This document shows, in pieces, positions 27,321 to 36,117 of a stretch of 64,000 bases of DNA. The DNA comes from an uncultured Oscillospiraceae bacterium (GTDB taxonomy: Bacteria > Bacillota > Clostridia > Oscillospirales > Oscillospiraceae), in the NCBI GenBank assembly GCA_910587645.1, contig CAJUNA010000014.1:1-64000 (forward strand), given 5' to 3'. The position numbers and the translations under genes were made by a program. The notes beneath the pieces are model-generated. The model did not search any database, was not told where the DNA came from, and was given only the letters and a program-made list of their open reading frames with translations. Numbering within the stretch: the first letter of the stretch is position 1; the number at the start of each line of letters is the position of its first letter.

Positions 27321-27366
27321 AAATAGGAAAACCGGAGGGCGTACAGGCCCTCCGGTTTTCCTATTT
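27321..27366. terminator. 20-bp palindromic bidirectional terminator
   Basis: A perfect 20-bp inverted repeat (27321-27340 and 27347-27366, loop 6) separates converging punA and rlmH. It has A's on one side and T's on the other, so it can end both transcripts, and it includes the rlmH stop codon. Confidence 0.9.
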
Positions 27367-27843
27367 GTGGTATTTTCCGCCCTCTAAAATTTGAAACCCC
27401 CGGTAAATCTGTTCCAACACCATCACCCGCGCCAGATGGTGGGGGAACGTCATGGGAGACATGCTCAGTTGAACCCAGGCTTCGCTTTTCAGCCCGGGAT
27501 CCAGGCCGAAGGAACCGCCGATAACAAAGGCCAAGCATTTCTCCCCGCGGTTGGCCCATGTGCCCAGCAACTGCGCCAGCCCCTCGCTGGAGCGGAGACG
27601 GCCCTCTATGCACAGCGCGATCATGCTGCTCCCCGGCGGAAGCTTGGTGCGGATGGCGTCCGCTTCCTTCCCTAAGGCGCGGCTGATTTCGGCAGGGGAG
27701 GGGGCTTCCGGCAAACGCTGCTCCGGCAGTTCCACCACCTCCAGGTGGCAGTAGCGGCCCAGGCGTTTGGCGTATTCTGCCGCCGCATCGATGTAGAAAC
27801 GCTCCTTCATCTTCCCAACACATATCAGCATGATCCGCTGCAT
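27361..27843 (-). CDS. rlmH: 23S rRNA (pseudouridine(1915)-N(3))-methyltransferase
   Basis: RlmH methylates pseudouridine 1915 in 23S rRNA. The SPOUT-type fold is recognised from ALCIEGRLRSSEGLA, FVIGGSFGLDP and the C-terminal SMSPMTFPHHLARVMVLEQIYRGFQI. It has 160 residues, the normal length. It overlaps the preceding metallo-hydrolase gene by 19 bp, and the two are likely co-transcribed. The stop lies within the palindromic terminator. Confidence 0.95.
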   Translation of the reverse strand: MQRIMLICVGKMKERFYIDAAAEYAKRLGRYCHLEVVELPEQRLPEAPSPAEISRALGKEADAIRTKLPPGSSMIALCIEGRLRSSEGLAQLLGTWANRGEKCLAFVIGGSFGLDPGLKSEAWVQLSMSPMTFPHHLARVMVLEQIYRGFQILEGGKYHK

Positions 27844-28622
27844 GGCTTGTCCTCCAGTATGTAGGCGCGGCTAACTTCCAGCCGGGGGGCGGCCTCCAGC
27901 ACCGCGCCAAGCCCCGCCAGGGCTGCGCCTACTTCCGCCAGGGCCGTCTGAGGGGTGTTGTTCTCCTCACTCAGGTGGGCCAGCACCACCGTCCGGGTCC
28001 CGGCCCGGACGCTTCCGGCGGCGTAGGCGGCGGCGTCTCCGTTGCTTAAATGGCCCTGTGGGCCTAATATCCGCTGCTTAAGATAATAGGGATACCGGCC
28101 CGCCCGGAGGAGTTCTATGTCGTGGTTGCTTTCCAGCAATAACAGGTCTGCCCCCAGCAGGCGATCCCCAGCTTCCTCCGTGATGTACCCGGTGTCCGTG
28201 AGATAGCCTATCCGGCCCTCCGGCGTGGTGATGTGCCAGGCGGCGCTGCCGGGGCAGTCGTGGCTGGTGGGCAGGATTTCCGCTTCCACTTCGCCGAACC
28301 GGATACTCTCTCCGTAGGCCAGCGGGTGCAGTAAGGGTTCGATCCCGGCGATACGGTAGGCGAGCCGCCGGGAGACGGCGGGGGTGCAGAAAATAGGGGT
28401 ACTGTGCCGTTTGACGTAGGTCTCCAGGCCTTTGATGTGGTCGCCGTGCTCATGGGTAATCAAAATCCCCGCCAGGCTGTCTGCCGCCAGGCCCAGGGTA
28501 GCCATGGCCTGGCACAGCCGTTTGCAGGAGAGGCCCATGTCAATGAGCAAATGCAGATCCCCTCGGGAAAGCAGCGCCGCGTTGCCCGAGGACCCGCTGG
28601 CCAGGGTGCGGAATGTGGTCAT
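27825..28622 (-). CDS. MBL-fold hydrolase, WalJ/YycJ-like
   Basis: This metallo-beta-lactamase-fold protein has the zinc motif THEHGDHIKG near residue 60. The GSSGNAALL motif lies near the N-terminus, and TSHDCPGSAAW and LLESNHD follow. This pattern fits the YycJ/WalJ family, presumed nuclease-type hydrolases that sit next to cell-wall regulator genes in other Bacillota; here it neighbours rlmH and murA. The start at 28622 is preceded by GGAGG. The open frame upstream (28623-28871) is not part of the gene; it is a relic acetyltransferase. Confidence 0.85.
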   Translation of the reverse strand: MTTFRTLASGSSGNAALLSRGDLHLLIDMGLSCKRLCQAMATLGLAADSLAGILITHEHGDHIKGLETYVKRHSTPIFCTPAVSRRLAYRIAGIEPLLHPLAYGESIRFGEVEAEILPTSHDCPGSAAWHITTPEGRIGYLTDTGYITEEAGDRLLGADLLLLESNHDIELLRAGRYPYYLKQRILGPQGHLSNGDAAAYAAGSVRAGTRTVVLAHLSEENNTPQTALAEVGAALAGLGAVLEAAPRLEVSRAYILEDKPCSGSC

Positions 28623-28656
28623 AGATGCTCCTCCCTGCTTCAAAAATCTGCGGCGC

Positions 28657-28791
28657 CTATCGTACAATTGCCAGCATGGCAGCGTCATGAAATTCCTGGC
28701 CGAAGGGATAGCAGCGGAGGATTCCCTCCCGCTGGCAGCCATTCTTCTCCAGGACGCGGAGGGAAGCCGTGTTCTCCACACGGACAAGCCC
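28657..28791 (-). pseudogene. Relic C-terminal piece of a GNAT acetyltransferase
   Basis: In one minus-strand frame this stretch encodes 44 residues matching the C-terminus of a RimJ-type GNAT N-acetyltransferase: VENTASLRVLEKNGCQREG followed by EFHDAAMLAIV and a stop at 28657-28659. It has no start and is preceded by an in-frame stop (28792-28794), and the upstream sequence does not continue the domain. A whole domain would need about 170 residues. I read it as the leftover of a deleted gene between murA and the WalJ-like gene. Confidence 0.65.
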
Positions 28792-28880
28792 CTACGCTCC
28801 AGGTAAAGACCAGCTTCCGCCAGGCATAACAAACCAGCCTCGAAAAACAACTCTTTCCGAGACTGGCACAAAAAATGCCG

Positions 28881-30179
28881 TTAACCTGCGTTGCTGACTA
28901 GCAGCTCTTCTTCCGGAAGCTCCACCGAACGGATGCGGCCTCCCACGCCACGGATTTTGCCGATGACGTCCTCATAGCCCCGCTCAATGTACTGCACGTT
29001 GGTAATCTCGCTGATGCCGTGGGCTGCCAGGGCCGCAATCAGCATGGCCGCCCCCGCACGGAGGTCGCAGGCCTCCAACTGCGCGCCGGTCAAACGCTCT
29101 ACGCCCTCAATGATGGCTAAATTGCCATCCACTTGAATCTGCGCGCCCATACGCTTGAACTCATCGGTGTAGCGGAAGCGGGTGTTCCACACGCTGTCAG
29201 TGATGATGCTGGTTCCCCGGGCTAAGCACAGCGCCGCTGCGATTTGGGGCTGCATGTCCGTAGGGAAGCCAGGATAGGGCATGGTCTTGATATTGGCGCG
29301 CACTAAGGGGCCGATGCGGCTGACCACCAGGTTGTCGTCCTCCTCGTAGATGTCCACGCCCATTTCGCTCATCTTCGCGGCAATGCAGTCCATATGCTTG
29401 GGGATGATGTTGCGCAGCTTGACCTCCCCGCCGCAGGCCGCTACGGCGGCCATATAGGTGCCCGCCTCGATCTGGTCGGGGATGATGGAGTAGCTGCCGC
29501 CCCGCAGGATGCTGACCCCCCGGACCTTGATAACATCGGTGCCCGCCCCCATGATGTTGGCCCCCATGGAGTTGAGGAAGTTGGCTACATCCACGATATG
29601 CGGCTCTTTGGCCGCGTTTTCGATCACGGTCATACCGTCCGCCATGGCGGCGGCAAGCATGATGTTGATAGTGGCCCCTACAGAGACCTTGTCGAAGAAA
29701 ATGCTGGCTCCACGGACCCGGCCGCCCTCAGCCTGGGCGGTGACAAAGCCGCTCTGGGTGTCCACATGGGCGCCCAAGGCGCGGAAGCCCTTTAAGTGCT
29801 GGTCAATGGGCCGGGTACTGCCAAAATCGCAGCCGCCGGGCAGGGATACGTCCGCCAGGCCGAACCGGCCCAGCAGAGCCCCCAACATATAATAGGAGGC
29901 ACGGCAGCGGCGGGCGGATTCATAGGGTACCCGGCCATTGCGGAGACGGGAGCTGTCAATCTCTACCGTGTTGGGATTGACATAACGTACTTTTGCGCCT
30001 AAATCCTGCAAAACACCCAGCAGGAGGGTTACATCGCTGATCTGGGGCATGTTCTCAATGCGGCAGGGGCCGCTGACCATCAGGGCCGCGGGAATGATGG
30101 CTACAGCGGCGTTTTTCGCGCCGCTAATGGGGATTTCTCCAAACAAGGGCCGTCCGCCCTCGACAATATACTTGGTCAA
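28881..30179 (-). CDS. murA: UDP-N-acetylglucosamine 1-carboxyvinyltransferase
   Basis: MurA carries out the first committed step of peptidoglycan synthesis, transferring enolpyruvate to UDP-GlcNAc. The catalytic loop is PGGCDFGSTRPIDQH with the reactive Cys. The N-terminus is IVEGGRPLFGEIPISGAKNA, and GFPTDMQPQ lies in the second half. It has 432 residues, full length. The start is TTG at 30179, supported by GAGGTG seven bases upstream and by the family N-terminus. The transcript starts from its own promoter. Confidence 0.95.
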   Translation of the reverse strand: MTKYIVEGGRPLFGEIPISGAKNAAVAIIPAALMVSGPCRIENMPQISDVTLLLGVLQDLGAKVRYVNPNTVEIDSSRLRNGRVPYESARRCRASYYMLGALLGRFGLADVSLPGGCDFGSTRPIDQHLKGFRALGAHVDTQSGFVTAQAEGGRVRGASIFFDKVSVGATINIMLAAAMADGMTVIENAAKEPHIVDVANFLNSMGANIMGAGTDVIKVRGVSILRGGSYSIIPDQIEAGTYMAAVAACGGEVKLRNIIPKHMDCIAAKMSEMGVDIYEEDDNLVVSRIGPLVRANIKTMPYPGFPTDMQPQIAAALCLARGTSIITDSVWNTRFRYTDEFKRMGAQIQVDGNLAIIEGVERLTGAQLEACDLRAGAAMLIAALAAHGISEITNVQYIERGYEDVIGKIRGVGGRIRSVELPEEELLVSNAG

Positions 30180-30292
30180 AGGATCGCACCTCTTTAATAA
30201 TATATGGCCTACACAGGTACAGTTTACCCAGGCCGGAACACTTCATACCGAAAAATGCGGCAATCTGTGGACATAATCATAGATACTAGGAT

Positions 30293-30320
30293 AGTATAAC
30301 AGGTTTTCCAATAAAAGCAA
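30293..30320 (-). promoter_or_regulatory. Promoter of murA
   Basis: Minus-strand TTGCTT (30315-30320) and TATACT (30293-30298) are 16 bases apart, about 110 bases ahead of the TTG start. Confidence 0.55.
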
Positions 30321-30385
30321 TGGGGAAGTATGAAATAAATTAATAAACTTTTAATAATTCCCGGTGAGATTTTGGAAAAACAGTA

Positions 30386-30415
30386 AAAAAATCGCGGGAG
30401 GGGATGCCTCCCGCG
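30386..30415 (-). terminator. Terminator after the AraC-type regulator
   Basis: Arms CGCGGGAGG (30393-30401) and CCTCCCGCG (30407-30415) are followed on the minus strand by a run of T's (A's at 30386-30391 on the plus strand). Confidence 0.8.
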
Positions 30416-30421
30416 GCTGTG

Positions 30422-31273
30422 TCATTTGCTTTTTACCGGGGTGTTCTGCTTCCGCCATTCCCGGGGCGGCAGGCCGTACCGCTTTTTAAAGGCCTGGGAA
30501 AAATGGAGCTGGTTGGGGTAGCCGCACCGGCGGGCAATGTCCCCAATGGGGTCGCCAGTCATACGCATCTGCTCTGCGGCCTTGGTCAGACGCAAGCGGA
30601 TGATAAACTCCTGGGGCGTACAGCCGATGACTTCCTTGAACAGCTTACTGAAATAACTGCGGTTGAGCTTGCAGGCATCGGCAATCTCCTCCACAGTAAT
30701 GCCCCGCTGGTAATTCTGCTGGATAAAGGTCACCGCTTCCTGGATGTAGAAGTCCCGGAGGGGGCCGGTCTTATTCTCCCGCCGGGTGGGCGAGGTACAG
30801 ATCAGCTCATCCAGAAACAGGCACAAATGCCCTACCAAGTGCAGGGGCGAATCGCCTGAGTGGTCGCAGATGTAGAGCATACGGCTGCATAGTGCCTCCC
30901 CGCCGCTTTTGGGGCTGTATATGGGCTGGCTCTGCCCCAGCCCGGCGCACTCCAGACATTCCGCCGCCCGCAGGCCATCGAATTCCAGCCACACATATTT
31001 CCAGGGCTGGTGCTCATCGGCGCAGTAGGTGTTGACCTGCCCGGGGCAGATCAAAAACCCCTGTCCGGCCCCCAGATGGTGCCGGTGGGTCACGCCATTG
31101 GCATCATTGGACATAAGCAGCCCCTTGCCGGAGATCACGTAATGGAACAGATAGTGATTGCGGACAAAGGGGCCATAGGAATGGAGCGGTTCGCATTGTT
31201 CCCAGCCGTACTGGAAGAGGCGGAAGTCGAGAAAGTTGTCATTGGGAAACATGGAAAAGGAATACTCTGACAT
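30422..31273 (-). CDS. AraC-family transcriptional regulator
   Basis: This 283-residue regulator has an N-terminal cupin ligand-binding domain, where LFHYVISGKGLL and LGAGQGFLICPGQVNTY are typical. The C-terminal double helix-turn-helix domain covers about residues 180-283: ITVEEIADACKLNRSYFSKLFKEV and GDIARRCGYPNQLHFSQAFKKRYG. Such proteins commonly sense sugars. I set the start at the ATG at 31273, preceded by GAGGGTG; the open frame could extend 18 codons upstream. No sugar operon is adjacent, so the target is unknown. Confidence 0.9.
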   Translation of the reverse strand: MSEYSFSMFPNDNFLDFRLFQYGWEQCEPLHSYGPFVRNHYLFHYVISGKGLLMSNDANGVTHRHHLGAGQGFLICPGQVNTYCADEHQPWKYVWLEFDGLRAAECLECAGLGQSQPIYSPKSGGEALCSRMLYICDHSGDSPLHLVGHLCLFLDELICTSPTRRENKTGPLRDFYIQEAVTFIQQNYQRGITVEEIADACKLNRSYFSKLFKEVIGCTPQEFIIRLRLTKAAEQMRMTGDPIGDIARRCGYPNQLHFSQAFKKRYGLPPREWRKQNTPVKSK

Positions 31274-31345
31274 TCGCGTCACCCTCTTTCGAAAAAGCGG
31301 CTCAACGGGCTCCGCCTCTATGCGCATTTTTTATTGTGATATCCT

Positions 31346-31374
31346 ATTTTAGCACACATGACAGCGTTTGTCAA
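31346..31374 (-). promoter_or_regulatory. Promoter of the AraC-type regulator
   Basis: Minus-strand TTGACA (31369-31374) and TAAAAT (31346-31351) are 17 bases apart, a near-consensus promoter about 73 bases before the start. Confidence 0.75.
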
Positions 31375-31532
31375 AATTTGTTTTTGCTTTTGCCGGAATT
31401 TTTTGAAATCCCATAGTTTGCCAGCCGTATTGTGCCCCGTGGCCTGTATTTTCACAAAAATAAGAAAAGGAAGATTATACCAAAATTGTAAGCTTTTGGC
31501 TAAACCCCATATGGCATAAAATGGAAAACAGG

Positions 31533-31572
31533 CAAGCGCCCCGGCATCGGTTCTCCCGTGCCGGGGCGCTTG
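31533..31572 (-). terminator. Terminator after the metal-dependent hydrolase
   Basis: A 14-bp stem (31533-31546 and 31559-31572, loop 12) is followed on the minus strand by a T-rich tail. Confidence 0.8.
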
Positions 31573-31608
31573 CTGTTCCGGGGTGGATTCTTACAGGGCT
31601 GGCCCCCA

Positions 31609-32220
31609 TTATACCTTGATGGACAGCACAGCAACCTGCTTCTCCATACCCTTCTCCAGGGTTAGGGAGCTGCCGTACCGCTTTACCTGTTCCGCAGGGT
31701 ATAGCTTGGTAAAGTGGTCCAGGGTCTTCAGTACATCAAAACCTATATCGCCGTTCCGGTAGTGCATCGGCACGATGACAGGCGCGCCTACAGCATCCGC
31801 GACAGCCTTTGCCCCGGCGGCGTCAATGGTGTAAAAGCCGCCTACCGGGATCAAAATTGCGTCGCAGGGGCCGATGGCTTCAAGCTGCTCAGGACTGAGC
31901 GGATGGCCCAGGTCACCGAAGTGGGCGGCGGAGACGCCGTGGACGGTAAATTTGCGGATGATGTTGCTGCCCCGCAGTTTGCCGCCCTGGTCATCGTGAA
32001 AGGTCTGGACCTCAATGACAGAAAAGGGATTTTCCTTGCCTGTTGTCAGGCGGATATTATTGGTATAGCCGTGGTCAAAGTGCTCATGGCTGCAATAAAC
32101 CGCATCGGCTTCGGCGCGGACATCGGGCAAGCCCTGAACCTCGTGATAGGGGTCCAGCAGGACACGGAAGCCATCGGCTTCCAGCATAAAACAGGAGTGG
32201 CCCAGCCAAGTAATTTTCAT
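31609..32220 (-). CDS. Metal-dependent hydrolase, UPF0173/YtkL-like (MBL fold)
   Basis: This 203-residue metallo-beta-lactamase-fold protein opens ITWLGHSCFMLEADGFRVLLDPY and carries the metal motif SHEHFDHGYTNN. It has ILIPVGGFYTIDAAGA in the second half. This is the pattern of UPF0173 hydrolases, whose substrate is unknown. It follows deoD on the minus strand with a 24-base gap, so both are probably transcribed together. Start by a GGAGG site before the ATG at 32220. Confidence 0.88.
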   Translation of the reverse strand: MKITWLGHSCFMLEADGFRVLLDPYHEVQGLPDVRAEADAVYCSHEHFDHGYTNNIRLTTGKENPFSVIEVQTFHDDQGGKLRGSNIIRKFTVHGVSAAHFGDLGHPLSPEQLEAIGPCDAILIPVGGFYTIDAAGAKAVADAVGAPVIVPMHYRNGDIGFDVLKTLDHFTKLYPAEQVKRYGSSLTLEKGMEKQVAVLSIKV

Positions 32221-32244
32221 GGTGTGAATCCTCCTTATATTTCT

Positions 32245-32961
32245 TTATTTTTCCGCCATCCGTACGGCGGTTTCCAGCGCAATTTTCATCATGGCAGTGA
32301 AAGTGTTCTGCCGTTGGCTGGCATCCAGCTCCTCTCCGGTGACCAAGCTGTCGGAAATGGAACAGATGGCAAGCGCCCGCTTACCCAGCTTGGCGGCGTT
32401 CATGTAGAGGGCGGCGGCTTCCATCTCTACCGCCAGCACGCCCATTTCCCCCCACTTCATCGTGGAGCCGGACGCATCGTAGAAGGTGTCCGAGGACAGC
32501 ACGTTGCCTACCGGCATTTCCACACCCATCTCTCGGGCAGCGGCTACGGCAGTCTCTAACAGGGTGAAGTCCGCGATGGGGGCGAAGGGGCCGGGCAGGC
32601 CATACTGATGGGCAAAGTTGGAGTTGGTGCACGCACCTTGGGCGGCAATGACATCCCGGAGCTTCAGCTTGGCGCTGATCGCCCCGGCGGAACCAATGCG
32701 GATGATGTTATCCACCTTGTACTGCGTGAAGAGCTCATACGAGTAGATGCCGATGGAGGGCATTCCCATGCCGGAAGCCATAACGGAGACGGGTACGTCC
32801 CGGTAAGTCCCGGTGTAGCCCTGGATGCCACGGACATTGTTGACCAGCTTAGGGGTAGTCAGGAAGGTTTCCGCGATGAACTTCGCGCGGAGGGGGTCGC
32901 CGGGCATGAGGACAGTCTTCGCGAAATCGCCGGTTTTGGCGGAATTGTGCGGCGTAGGCAT
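32245..32961 (-). CDS. deoD: Purine nucleoside phosphorylase (DeoD, hexameric type)
   Basis: This is the bacterial hexameric purine nucleoside phosphorylase, cleaving (deoxy)adenosine, inosine and guanosine. The N-terminus MPTPHNSAKTGDFAKTVLMPGDPLRAKFIAE is diagnostic; later come MGMPSIGIYSYEL, RIGSAGAI and GVLAVEMEAAALY. It has 238 residues. The start at 32961 has AAGGAAG upstream. It complements the trimeric PNP at 26495. It is first in a two-gene unit with the UPF0173 hydrolase and diverges from the BlaI gene. Confidence 0.95.
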   Translation of the reverse strand: MPTPHNSAKTGDFAKTVLMPGDPLRAKFIAETFLTTPKLVNNVRGIQGYTGTYRDVPVSVMASGMGMPSIGIYSYELFTQYKVDNIIRIGSAGAISAKLKLRDVIAAQGACTNSNFAHQYGLPGPFAPIADFTLLETAVAAAREMGVEMPVGNVLSSDTFYDASGSTMKWGEMGVLAVEMEAAALYMNAAKLGKRALAICSISDSLVTGEELDASQRQNTFTAMMKIALETAVRMAEK

Positions 32962-33004
32962 AGCGTTCTTCCTTTCTGTGTTGGTAATGATTGTATGATT
33001 TTTT

Positions 33005-33013
33005 AGTATATCA
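33005..33013 (-). promoter_or_regulatory. Extended -10 promoter of deoD
   Basis: Minus-strand TATACT (33005-33010) is preceded by TGA, an extended -10. The -35 region (TTTTCA) is weak. Confidence 0.5.
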
Positions 33014-33113
33014 CACCATCAGGAAAATGAAAAGGCGGATTTTCTCAAAAAACCGGAGAAAATCCATGGGAGACGGCCTGGAATGGTGGAAAGATTATGA
33101 GGAAAGAAGTCTC

Positions 33114-33163
33114 TTGACAATTCGCCTACACTGTGTTATCCTAAATTTGCCTACACGGTGTAG
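33114..33163 (+). promoter_or_regulatory. blaI-blaR1 promoter with two BlaI operators
   Basis: TTGACA (33114-33119) and TATCCT (33137-33142) are 17 bases apart. Two copies of the BlaI/MecI-type dyad overlap them: CTACACTGTGTTA (33126-33138, one half imperfect), touching the -10, and CTACACGGTGTAG (33151-33163, perfect), downstream of it. Their centres are 25 bp apart. This predicts strong self-repression by BlaI. Confidence 0.85.
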
Positions 33164-33184
33164 TCTAAAGAGGAGGGGCACTAT

Positions 33185-33565
33185 ATGATACCACAAGTCT
33201 CAGATTCTGAATTAGAGCTAATAAGAATTGTCTGGGCCAGCGGCGGCGCCGCTACCTACGCGTCCATTATGGAGGAGCTGGCTAAGGCGGGGCGCACTTG
33301 GCAGAAAAACACGGTGATTACCCTGCTGTCCAGGCTGGTGGACAAGGGTCTGCTGAAAACCAACAAGATTGGCCGGAGGAATGAGTATATCGCCCTGGTC
33401 ACGGAAAACGGCTACCAGTCCGCCCAGGCCCGCAGCTTCCTGAACAAGCTCTACGCCGGGGACGCGAAAAGCCTGGTTGCTACGCTGATTCAAGGGGAGA
33501 TGCTCTCAGAGGACGACTACCGGGAGCTGAAACGCTTCTGGGAAAGCGGGGGCGGGGAGAAATGA
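33185..33565 (+). CDS. blaI: BlaI/MecI/CopY-family repressor
   Basis: This 126-residue winged-helix repressor binds dyads of the TACA-N-TGTA kind as a dimer. The N-terminal winged helix includes SELELIRIVWASGGAATYASIMEEL and NTVITLLSRLVDKGLLKTNK. A helical dimerisation tail follows, the part that BlaR1 signalling normally inactivates by proteolysis. AGGAGGGG lies six bases before the ATG. It overlaps blaR1 by four bases and has matching operators in its promoter. Confidence 0.93.
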   Translation: MIPQVSDSELELIRIVWASGGAATYASIMEELAKAGRTWQKNTVITLLSRLVDKGLLKTNKIGRRNEYIALVTENGYQSAQARSFLNKLYAGDAKSLVATLIQGEMLSEDDYRELKRFWESGGGEK

Positions 33566-35958
33566 ACGGCCTTCTGAAATTGACCCTCTCCTTGTCCCTC
33601 TCGGGGGCGGTGCTGATTGTGCTGCTGGCGGCGTTGAAACCGCTGGTAAAGGGGCGGGTCAGCAAACGGTGGCAGTATTACATTTGGCTGCTGGTGATTG
33701 CGAGGCTGTTCCTGCCCCTCGGGCCGCCAGAAAGCCCCGCAGGGAACGCGGTAGCGGACATAGACGCGGCAGCGGTTTCGGTATTGGCCCTTCCGGCCGG
33801 GGAAAACACTTACACAGATGCGGCAGAGCCGCCCCAGGAGAACCACACGGATCCGGAGCCATCGAACCTTCAAAAGCTGGGGGCGGCAGTTTGGGAAAAC
33901 CTGTGGCTGATCTGGCTGGCGGGGGCGCTGGGGCTGCTGACCCGGAAAATCACCGCCTATCAGGGCTTCACCCGCTTCATCCGCGCTGGATGGGCTGCGG
34001 TGGACGATCCCGCGCTGCTGGATCAGGTGGCGGTGATTGGCGGGGAAATCGGGGTGAAGCGGCCAGTGGAACTGTATGTCAACCCGCTGGCGGCGTCTCC
34101 CATGCTGCTGGGGTGGCGCAGGCCGTGTATCGTCCTGCCTGCGGCAGGGCTGCCAGAGGAGGACTTCCGGTTTGTGGTCCTGCATGAGCTGACCCATTAC
34201 AGGCGGCGGGACGGGCTGTATAAATGGCTGGTGCAGCTTGCTGTCTGCGTCCACTGGTTCAACCCGCTGGTTTATTGGATGAACAGGGAAATCCAGCGGG
34301 CGGGGGAGTTGTCCTGTGATGAGGCGGTACTGCGCCGCCTGGACGGGACGGAGCGGCGGGCCTATGGGAACGCGTTACTGCGGACGGTGGCGGCAGGCGG
34401 CGCATACAAAGCCGCGGTTCCCTCCGCAACACTGGGGGAGAGCGGCGAACAATTAAAGGAAAGGTTGGATATGATCATGAAATTCAAAAAGCCCACGAAA
34501 TTCGCGGCGGTTCTGGCCGCGCTGCTGGCGGTGGCATTAGGCGTGACCGCCACGGCGGCGGGGGCATATACGGGCATCCCGGCAGGGCTGGGCGGCAATG
34601 GCGCGGTTTACGGCGTCTCGAATCCAAACAAAAACGGGCTGCGGATGGTAGGAAAATGGTTTACCAGGGAGGGGCTGTACGAACCGCCCTACATGTTTGA
34701 CATTGGCTGGAACGGCACGATGGAAGGCGCCGCAACGCAAATCACGCTGCCTGACGGAAGCAGCATGACAGTGTGCCTCGCGCCTGCCGCCAAGGGGCTT
34801 GCCCAGGACGCGGAAGCACGCCAAGCCCTGTCCAAGGCGCTGAACCGCCTGTGGGAGCAAACTAAGGACAACCCATTCCCGCTGGCCAGCCCAATTGTGT
34901 TCCGCTATGAGGACACTGGCGGGAGCGAGACGGCCGAACTGGCAGAGGAATCCTATGACGCCTGGAACCTCCCCTTTTTCCAAACGGCCTTTGCCGCACT
35001 GCCCAAGGCGCAGCAGGAAGCGTGGCTGGAAAAATTCTATGGCAACAGCGACTTCGCGTTTTTCTCCGCAAGCCTGGACGGACTGAAGGATCAGTCCATC
35101 CAGGGGGAGTTTGCTGAGAAATTTTCGGAAAAAGCCTATCAAGACGGTGATTTCGCGTTTTTCTCCTGTTCTACAGACCGTCTTGCCAAAGACAAACTGG
35201 AAACATGGCTGGCCCGCGCCAAAAAGGACGGACAGGCTGGATTCCAGTCTATCCTGATGAATAAGCTGGGCAAGGATGATGAACGGGAGGAACTGGAAGC
35301 CTTCCTTGACGCCCAGCAGGCCGCGCAGTACAAGGCGGTGGGCGTCACCGTGGACGGCAAGGACTATTACTATCAGGGCAAGCTGGTGAATATCTTCCTG
35401 GACCATCGGGCAGACAGCAGCGTTTATACCCTCAACATGAATCCCAAAGGCAGCGTCAACATCAAAATCCTCCGGGATGCGGATAACCAGATTACCGGCG
35501 TGGCCTACATGACCCAGGCGGAGGTTACGGAACTGTTCGGGGATATGAGCGGCGGCGGTGATGGCTGGGATGATAACGACTGGCAGGAAACTGCCGGGGG
35601 CGAAATTTGGCGCCCCCAGGTGATTCCTATTGACCTAAAAACCATAGAGGCTGGCGAGACGATTTTCCTGGGGGAATATACATTGTCTGACGGAGATAAG
35701 ATTTGGTATGATATTTCAGCGGAAACGGGAAACAGAATGCAGGTTTTTTTCGCCAAGGATCAGCAGGAAAATGTCGTCTATTGGTCTGTAAACAACCTGC
35801 GGCAACCGGGGGAACCACTGAACTGTATTGCGGATTTCACTGTTGGGTTGCCGGCGGCAGAACCTGGAACCTATCGGCTGTACCTTCAGGCTCCGGACGG
35901 CGCTTTGGGTAATGTAACAGGCAGTATTTCGATTGGATTTATTGCGGACGCATCTTGA
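33562..35958 (+). CDS. BlaR1/M56-family membrane metallopeptidase
   Basis: This 798-residue protein has N-terminal membrane segments (residues about 5-28, 35-55, 110-130) followed by an M56 zinc protease domain with HELTH at residues 208-212. A further membrane segment is at about 310-330, and the long C-terminal region faces outside. That region has two similar short units (DFAFFSASLDGLKDQ and DFAFFSCSTDRLAKD) and a DYYYQGKLVNIFLD block, not a penicillin-binding sensor. In BlaR1 the protease cleaves BlaI after ligand sensing; here the ligand is unknown. The start overlaps blaI by four bases (ATGA). Confidence 0.9.
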   Translation: MNGLLKLTLSLSLSGAVLIVLLAALKPLVKGRVSKRWQYYIWLLVIARLFLPLGPPESPAGNAVADIDAAAVSVLALPAGENTYTDAAEPPQENHTDPEPSNLQKLGAAVWENLWLIWLAGALGLLTRKITAYQGFTRFIRAGWAAVDDPALLDQVAVIGGEIGVKRPVELYVNPLAASPMLLGWRRPCIVLPAAGLPEEDFRFVVLHELTHYRRRDGLYKWLVQLAVCVHWFNPLVYWMNREIQRAGELSCDEAVLRRLDGTERRAYGNALLRTVAAGGAYKAAVPSATLGESGEQLKERLDMIMKFKKPTKFAAVLAALLAVALGVTATAAGAYTGIPAGLGGNGAVYGVSNPNKNGLRMVGKWFTREGLYEPPYMFDIGWNGTMEGAATQITLPDGSSMTVCLAPAAKGLAQDAEARQALSKALNRLWEQTKDNPFPLASPIVFRYEDTGGSETAELAEESYDAWNLPFFQTAFAALPKAQQEAWLEKFYGNSDFAFFSASLDGLKDQSIQGEFAEKFSEKAYQDGDFAFFSCSTDRLAKDKLETWLARAKKDGQAGFQSILMNKLGKDDEREELEAFLDAQQAAQYKAVGVTVDGKDYYYQGKLVNIFLDHRADSSVYTLNMNPKGSVNIKILRDADNQITGVAYMTQAEVTELFGDMSGGGDGWDDNDWQETAGGEIWRPQVIPIDLKTIEAGETIFLGEYTLSDGDKIWYDISAETGNRMQVFFAKDQQENVVYWSVNNLRQPGEPLNCIADFTVGLPAAEPGTYRLYLQAPDGALGNVTGSISIGFIADAS

Positions 35959-36007
35959 CTTTGGACGTGCTGTTAGTTTTAAGACATAGATACATTCGCT
36001 ACAGCGG

Positions 36008-36038
36008 AAGGGCAGCAATCATTAAGATTGCTGCCCTT
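36008..36038 (+). terminator. Hairpin after blaR1
   Basis: A 13-bp perfect stem (36008-36020 and 36026-36038, loop 5) lies 50 bases after the blaR1 stop. The T-run is poor. It is placed between blaR1 and the convergent ECF gene and may serve both. Confidence 0.65.
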
Positions 36039-36117
36039 CTGGCATGCTATGAACAATATTTGCCGCTGCCATCCTATAAAGCCCCGTCTCCGGTGCTTTT
36101 ATGCAGTCTCCGCCAGC

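Larger units (their letters stand above)
31274..31608. other. Intergenic region with a promoter and a terminator
   Basis: This gap contains no gene. It holds the divergently placed AraC promoter and the terminator of the next minus-strand operon, both listed separately. The rest is AT-rich with no other repeat that I can see. Confidence 0.6.

Noticed and set aside
26192..27910. Minus-strand frame of 572 codons opposite punA
   Set aside because: It is a shadow of cdd and punA and runs through the rlmH region in another frame.
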